Assembly (NCBI GenBank): GCA_002350615.1
Contig: DEFD01000007.1
Location: 1 to 42,234 of the forward strand
Direction of reading: 5' to 3'
DNA from: Bacteroidales bacterium UBA2861
GTDB lineage: Bacteria > Bacteroidota > Bacteroidia > Bacteroidales > UBA932
Length of the DNA: 42,234 nucleotides
Positions 38,785-42,234 of this stretch are shown piece by piece. The notes below the pieces were generated by a model. That model did no database searches. It was not told the DNA's origin and saw only the letters and a program-made list of their open reading frames with translations. Within the stretch, counting starts at the first letter, position 1. Every line of letters begins with the position of its first letter. The position numbers and the translations under genes are program-made.

Positions 38785-39314
38785 AGACTGTCCTGATTAC
38801 CGGTGGAATTGCAAGCGGCAAGAGCGAGATGCGCAAGTACCTCGCTTCCCTTGGTTATCCGGTGTACGACTGCGATTCCAGGGTAAAAGCCTTGTACGAG
38901 GTAGTGCCTGGCCTCAAAACCAGGGTGGAGGAGGCGATAGGTCTCCCTTTCTCACAGCTTGGGATTATTTTCAGCGATTCCGCGAAAAGGGAGGCTCTCG
39001 AAGCCGTGGTGTATCCCGAACTGATTAAAGATATACATGCCTGGAAGGCGGGACTGGGAGACGCCGAGTTATGCTTCATAGAATCCGCGATTGCCGCTGA
39101 AAAACCGCTTTTTGATTCGGAATACGACGAAATATGGATGGTTTCGGCGCCTGCCGGACTGAGGATGAAGCGCAATCCTCTTGCCGCATCCCGCATGGGA
39201 GCGCAGAATCCGCAGGCTGTTAAGGCCGATGTCCTCATTGAAAACTCAGGAAGCCTCGAAGACTTCCACTCCAGGATACTCAATTTGTTGAAACAATATA
39301 AAACCGATTATTGA
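38781..39314 (+). CDS. coaE: Dephospho-CoA kinase
   Basis: CoaE phosphorylates dephospho-CoA in the last step of CoA synthesis. The 177-residue protein has the P-loop GGIASGKSE (8-16), YPVYDCDSRVK (about 30-40), the LID-type segment RMKRNPLAASRMGAQNPQ and ADVLIENSGSLEDF. The length is slightly below the usual 190-210, from a shorter middle part. The ATG at 38781 overlaps the YbbR gene stop; a start 12 nt upstream lies inside that gene. Confidence 0.9.
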   Translation: MKTVLITGGIASGKSEMRKYLASLGYPVYDCDSRVKALYEVVPGLKTRVEEAIGLPFSQLGIIFSDSAKREALEAVVYPELIKDIHAWKAGLGDAELCFIESAIAAEKPLFDSEYDEIWMVSAPAGLRMKRNPLAASRMGAQNPQAVKADVLIENSGSLEDFHSRILNLLKQYKTDY

Positions 39315-39315
39315 T

Positions 39316-39741
39316 ATGGAAAAAACAGATTTGTCCAAGATACTGTCCGTTTCGGGACAGCACGGGCTTTACAAGTTCCTTGCCCTGAGCCGTAACAATG
39401 CGGCCATAGCCGAATGCCTCGCAGACGGCCACCGCACTGTCTTCGACGCGCACAGCCGCATCACCACCCTCGCCGATATAGCGGTCTTTACCGATTCCGG
39501 CGAAATCAAGCTCAAGGATGTCTTCCTTGGCATTCAGAAGGCTCTCGCAGGTGCGGAGGCTCCCACTTCCAAGGCTCCCGCCGATGAAATCAAGGCGCTT
39601 TTTGAAAAAGCAGTCCCCAATTACGATGCTGACCGCTTCTATGTATCCCATATGAAAAAAATCCTCGACTGGTACGGTGAACTCGTAAAATACGCGTCAC
39701 TCGATTTCGTCGAGGAAGAAGAGGCTCCCGCTGAAGAATAG
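39316..39741 (+). CDS. DUF5606 family protein
   Basis: A 141-residue acidic protein starting KTDLSKILSVSGQHGLYKFLALSRNNAAIAE, the hallmark opening of DUF5606, with FDAHSRITTLADIAVFTDSGEIKLKDVF in the middle and helices to the end. The family is largely restricted to Bacteroidota; its function is unknown to me. It begins 1 nt after coaE and ends the operon, 19 nt before the convergent panE stop. Confidence 0.85.
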   Translation: MEKTDLSKILSVSGQHGLYKFLALSRNNAAIAECLADGHRTVFDAHSRITTLADIAVFTDSGEIKLKDVFLGIQKALAGAEAPTSKAPADEIKALFEKAVPNYDADRFYVSHMKKILDWYGELVKYASLDFVEEEEAPAEE

Positions 39742-39760
39742 GCGGGGGTATTCCCTGCGA

Positions 39761-40771
39761 TCAGAGAGCCGGGAATAGATCAAGGTTGGTGAACGATGCC
39801 TGCAGCTCTCCGGATTCTATCCGGTGGATTATGCTGACTACGGCGTCGTTCATCGGCGTTTTTACGCCCAGCTTCCTGCCGAAGGCGCAGACGGAGCCGT
39901 TGATGGCGTCCACTTCGGTCTTTTTGCCATGCTCGATGTCCTGCAGCATGCTGGCTTTGAGTTTTGCATGCTTGCGTATTGCAAGAGGGATGATCATGTA
40001 GGAAAGGGCTTTCTTGACAGGACCGTGATAGTCCAGAAGCTTCACTATATCCTTCCCCTGGACGGGTTCTATGCGGATTCCGCCGGCGGCGCAGACATCG
40101 ATGCATTCCTTAATGATGGCCTGGACTATCTTGCGGGAGGCCCTGTTGCCGGCCGCTTTGCCGAAGGTGGTTCCGAGTACCGCGCTCATTCCGGAGAAAG
40201 AGGCGTTGATGAGCAGTTTGCTCCATCTTGTGCCTATGAAATTCTCTTCCACGTCCACCGGCCCCATCATCTCCAGCAGTTCTTTGACTTCATTGAAATG
40301 GGGATTCCGCTCTTTACCGATGCTTCCGAGGGAAAAAGTAAGAGCCTCCGGGGCGCTGGTGAGTTCGCAGACTCCCGGCTCCAGCATGGTGGCGCCCCAG
40401 GCTACGGTGCAGCCCAGGACCCGCTTCTCTCCGACTATTTCGGCTATTCCCGGCTCGGGAAGCCCGTTCTGGAGGGTCACTATCACTCCGTCATCGGCAA
40501 GGTATGTCTTCAGGAAACTTACGATTTCCGGATTCCGCTGCTGCTTGGTCATAAGGAACAGCAGGTCATAGGTTCCCGACATCTCGGCATCGGTGTAGGC
40601 GTTGACGCTCTGTACAAAGTCCACGGTGCCGACGACGTGCGCGCCATGTTCCTGCAATGCCTTTACATGGGCCTGGTTGTGGTTGATAAGGTCGATTTTC
40701 CCGCCTTTGCGGGCAATGAATGCGCCGAGTATCGTTCCGAGGGACCCGGCTCCGTAAATTGCAGCTCTCAT
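39761..40771 (-). CDS. panE: 2-dehydropantoate 2-reductase (ketopantoate reductase)
   Basis: The 336-residue protein has the NADP-binding GAGSLGTILGAFIA (7-20), FLMTKQQRN, TLQNGLPEPGIAEIVG, the catalytic Lys region FIGTRWSKLLINASFSGMSAVLG, and DIEHGKKTEVDAINGSV with the active-site Glu. This is the order of PanE/ApbA enzymes, which make pantoate for CoA. The neighbour coaE, on the other strand, is the last CoA enzyme. Related 6-phosphogluconate dehydrogenase-fold paralogues with other substrates exist, so the reaction is probable rather than certain. Confidence 0.88.
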   Translation of the reverse strand: MRAAIYGAGSLGTILGAFIARKGGKIDLINHNQAHVKALQEHGAHVVGTVDFVQSVNAYTDAEMSGTYDLLFLMTKQQRNPEIVSFLKTYLADDGVIVTLQNGLPEPGIAEIVGEKRVLGCTVAWGATMLEPGVCELTSAPEALTFSLGSIGKERNPHFNEVKELLEMMGPVDVEENFIGTRWSKLLINASFSGMSAVLGTTFGKAAGNRASRKIVQAIIKECIDVCAAGGIRIEPVQGKDIVKLLDYHGPVKKALSYMIIPLAIRKHAKLKASMLQDIEHGKKTEVDAINGSVCAFGRKLGVKTPMNDAVVSIIHRIESGELQASFTNLDLFPAL

Positions 40772-40778
40772 ATTGATG

Positions 40779-40786
40779 CAAATATA
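40779..40786 (-). promoter_or_regulatory. TAnnTTTG box for panE
   Basis: Minus-strand TATATTTG lies in the 20-nt gap after rimO; 7 nt separate it from the panE ATG. It would give panE its own near-leaderless transcript. Confidence 0.55.
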
Positions 40787-40791
40787 GGAAA

Positions 40792-42150
40792 TTATTCCGG
40801 CAGGTACTCCGCAAGGAGGTCGTAGTCGCCAGCAGCGCTTATGCGGACCTTTATGAATTTCCCCGCCAGTGACTCAGGATCGGTTCCGGAGGGGAGCGTA
40901 ACGATGATTTCCCCGTCAACTTCAGGACTTTCGTATTGGGAACGGGCTATGAGACGGGCAGGACTTCCCGTGCCGCCTTTGTCCAGTACTTCATCGACCA
41001 GAACGGTTTCAGTACTGCCTACACGGCTCGCATTGAAATCGGCCGAGATGCCGGCCTGCAGGCTCATAAGGCTGTCGTATCTGCGCTGCTTCTCTTCTTC
41101 TGGAACGTCGTCTTCGAGATTGGCTGCGCCCCAGGTGCCTTCTTCTTCGGAGTAGCGGAAAGCCCCGAGCCTCTCAAAACGGGCGTCAGCGGCGAAATCC
41201 AGCAGCTCGGAGAATTCCTCGGGGCCTTCACCCGGATGCCCCACTATGACTGTCGTCCTCAGGACCACTCCCGGGATTTCCCGGCGGAAACGTTTTATCA
41301 GATTCCTCGTCCATTCTCCGTCCACGCCCCTGTGCATGTTTTTCAGGACCTTGTCCGAGATGTGCTGGAGCGGGATGTCGAGATATTTGCAGATCTTGGG
41401 ATTGTCGGCAATCTCCTTCAGGACGTCTTCCGGGAAGCCTTCCGGATAGGAATAATGGATGCGTATCCATTCGATGCCATCCACGGCAGACAAGGCCTTC
41501 AGCAGATCCGCAAGCGCCCTGCGGCGGTAAATGTCGAGTCCGTAATATGTGGTGTCCTGGGCGATGAGTATGAGTTCTTTGACTCCCTGCCCGGCCAGGA
41601 GGGTGGCCTCCTCGACGAGTTTTTCGATGGGGACCGACCTGTGTGCGCCGCGGATGAGGGGAATCGCGCAATAGGAACAGCGACGGTCGCAGCCTTCGGA
41701 TATCTTCAGATATGCGTAAGGGGCTTTCCGGCCGATGCGGCGATGTGTCCGGAGACCTTCCCGGGGCTCTACGCCGAGTGCCTTTACCACCGGATCGAGC
41801 TCCCTTGCACCGAACCAGGCATCCACTTCAGGAATAAGGGAGGGGAGTTCGCTGCCGTATCGCTGCGAGAGGCAGCCGAAAACATAGAGTTTGCCTGCTC
41901 CGCCGCGTTTTTTCCGGGCTGCGGCCTCGAGTACGGTGTTTACCGATTCTTCCTTGGCGTCCCCTATGAAGCCGCAGGTATTGACCAGAAGGTAATCCGC
42001 ATATTCTTCGGAGTCTTCGGGCAGCACCCTGAACGACAGGGAATTGCCGTCCGATCCGGATACAGCGGAAGGCAGCTGTGCCAGCAGATGTTCAGTATCC
42101 ACCGTGTTCTTGCTGCACCCTAAGGTTATTACCTGAATGGTCTTGGTCAT
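40792..42150 (-). CDS. rimO: Ribosomal protein S12 methylthiotransferase RimO
   Basis: RimO adds a methylthio group to Asp88 of ribosomal protein S12. The 452-residue protein has the MTTase N-domain with Cys in TLGCSKN (Cys12), VNTCGFIGDAKEES and GCLSQRY. The radical-SAM site SEGCDRRCSYCAIPLIRG is near residues 150-168, then IHYSYPEGFPEDVL and YLDIPLQHISDKVLKNMHRG, and a C-terminal TRAM domain. SEGCD-type and LIRG motifs fit RimO rather than MiaB. The ATG is 16 nt from the 3' end of rnpB on the same strand, so both may share transcription. Confidence 0.95.
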   Translation of the reverse strand: MTKTIQVITLGCSKNTVDTEHLLAQLPSAVSGSDGNSLSFRVLPEDSEEYADYLLVNTCGFIGDAKEESVNTVLEAAARKKRGGAGKLYVFGCLSQRYGSELPSLIPEVDAWFGARELDPVVKALGVEPREGLRTHRRIGRKAPYAYLKISEGCDRRCSYCAIPLIRGAHRSVPIEKLVEEATLLAGQGVKELILIAQDTTYYGLDIYRRRALADLLKALSAVDGIEWIRIHYSYPEGFPEDVLKEIADNPKICKYLDIPLQHISDKVLKNMHRGVDGEWTRNLIKRFRREIPGVVLRTTVIVGHPGEGPEEFSELLDFAADARFERLGAFRYSEEEGTWGAANLEDDVPEEEKQRRYDSLMSLQAGISADFNASRVGSTETVLVDEVLDKGGTGSPARLIARSQYESPEVDGEIIVTLPSGTDPESLAGKFIKVRISAAGDYDLLAEYLPE

Positions 42151-42166
42151 GATTCAAATTAAAAAA

Positions 42167-42234
42167 GGCGGGGCCGTAAGCCGGTTTCTGTTTTTAAGTC
42201 TGCCATTTATCTTCGCAACCTACCCCCCGGCATC
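42167..42234 (-). ncRNA. rnpB: RNase P RNA, 3' part (5' end outside the window)
   Basis: Read on the minus strand, the segment contains AGATAAATGGC, then ACAGAAACCGGCTTACGGCC, the strongly conserved 3' part of bacterial type A RNase P RNA (P4 strand and closing helix). GGTTGCGAAG upstream also fits. The RNA ends near CCCCGCC, followed by six T (plus-strand A at 42161-42166), then the rimO ATG. Only the last 68 nt or so are present; the rest continues beyond 42234. Confidence 0.9.

Noticed and set aside
39749..39777. Inverted repeat TATTCCC/GGGAATA between the DUF5606 gene and panE
   Set aside because: A 7-bp stem with a 15-nt loop and no T run; half lies in the panE coding end. Too weak to call a terminator.
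40936..42123. Plus-strand open frame of 395 codons opposite rimO
   Set aside because: rimO shows all iron-sulfur cysteines in order; the opposite frame has no motif or promoter.

Overview
The window is a gene-dense stretch of a member of the Bacteroidota, most likely order Bacteroidales. The evidence is the gene content (GSCFA protein, DUF3276 PUR-type protein, DUF5606 protein, long NusB, Mfa/fimbrillin-like lipoprotein, CarboxypepD_reg plus beta-barrel outer-membrane protein), the repeated TAnnTTTG promoter box of this phylum, the near absence of Shine-Dalgarno sequences, and chains of genes joined by ATGA stop/start overlaps. I cannot fix the genus. No insertion sequence, prophage, CRISPR array or tRNA gene is visible. 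Most of it is core chromosome. The least ordinary parts are a pair of secreted beta-sandwich proteins and a palindromic repeat inside dsbD.

Layout, left to right. 1-4 kb: recF, a DUF721/DciA-like gene and pdxB, then a membrane-anchored TPR protein and yebC. 4-8.4 kb: a lipoprotein and a secreted paralogue built from the same modules. 8.5-13 kb: an operon of ABC ATPase, permease, YtrA-type GntR regulator and a large outer-membrane barrel protein, read from a clear -33/-7 promoter. 13-18.2 kb: a GSCFA protein divergent from an unnamed outer-membrane protein, a 5'-nucleotidase-like lipoprotein, and ffh. 18.2-29 kb: a solo AraC-type DNA-binding protein, rfbB, a CNNM/CorC-type protein, gdhA, a two-receiver PPDK-N protein, rfbA, a UDP-glucuronate 4-epimerase-like gene, a galacturonokinase-like GHMP kinase and a nucleotidyltransferase. 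Five consecutive junctions from 22.3 to 28.3 kb are within 1 nt or overlap by 4 nt.

29-33.2 kb: a ZapB-like coiled-coil gene, zapA, a 6S RNA candidate with its own terminator, rny and dsbD. dsbD carries two in-frame copies of a composite palindromic element, one in each interdomain linker. 33.2-36.5 kb (minus strand): a purine-salvage operon of DUF3276 gene, MTA/SAH/adenosine deaminase-like gene and two tandem purine nucleoside phosphorylases whose base-specificity residue differs (Asn versus Asp). 36.6-39.7 kb: nusB, yajC, ybbR, coaE and a DUF5606 gene. 39.7-42.2 kb (minus strand): panE, rimO and the 3' end of rnpB, which runs off the window.

The most unusual signals are: (1) the dsbD element, whose arms and inner hairpin keep base pairing with different sequences in the two copies; (2) the divergent PNP pair; (3) a possible galacturonate to UDP-galacturonate salvage module; (4) the REC-REC-PPDK_N protein that lacks the phosphohistidine and PEP domains; and (5) several genes whose promoter box sits 4-9 nt from the start codon, implying leaderless or near-leaderless mRNAs. 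Functions are read from sequence motifs only; no database search was run.
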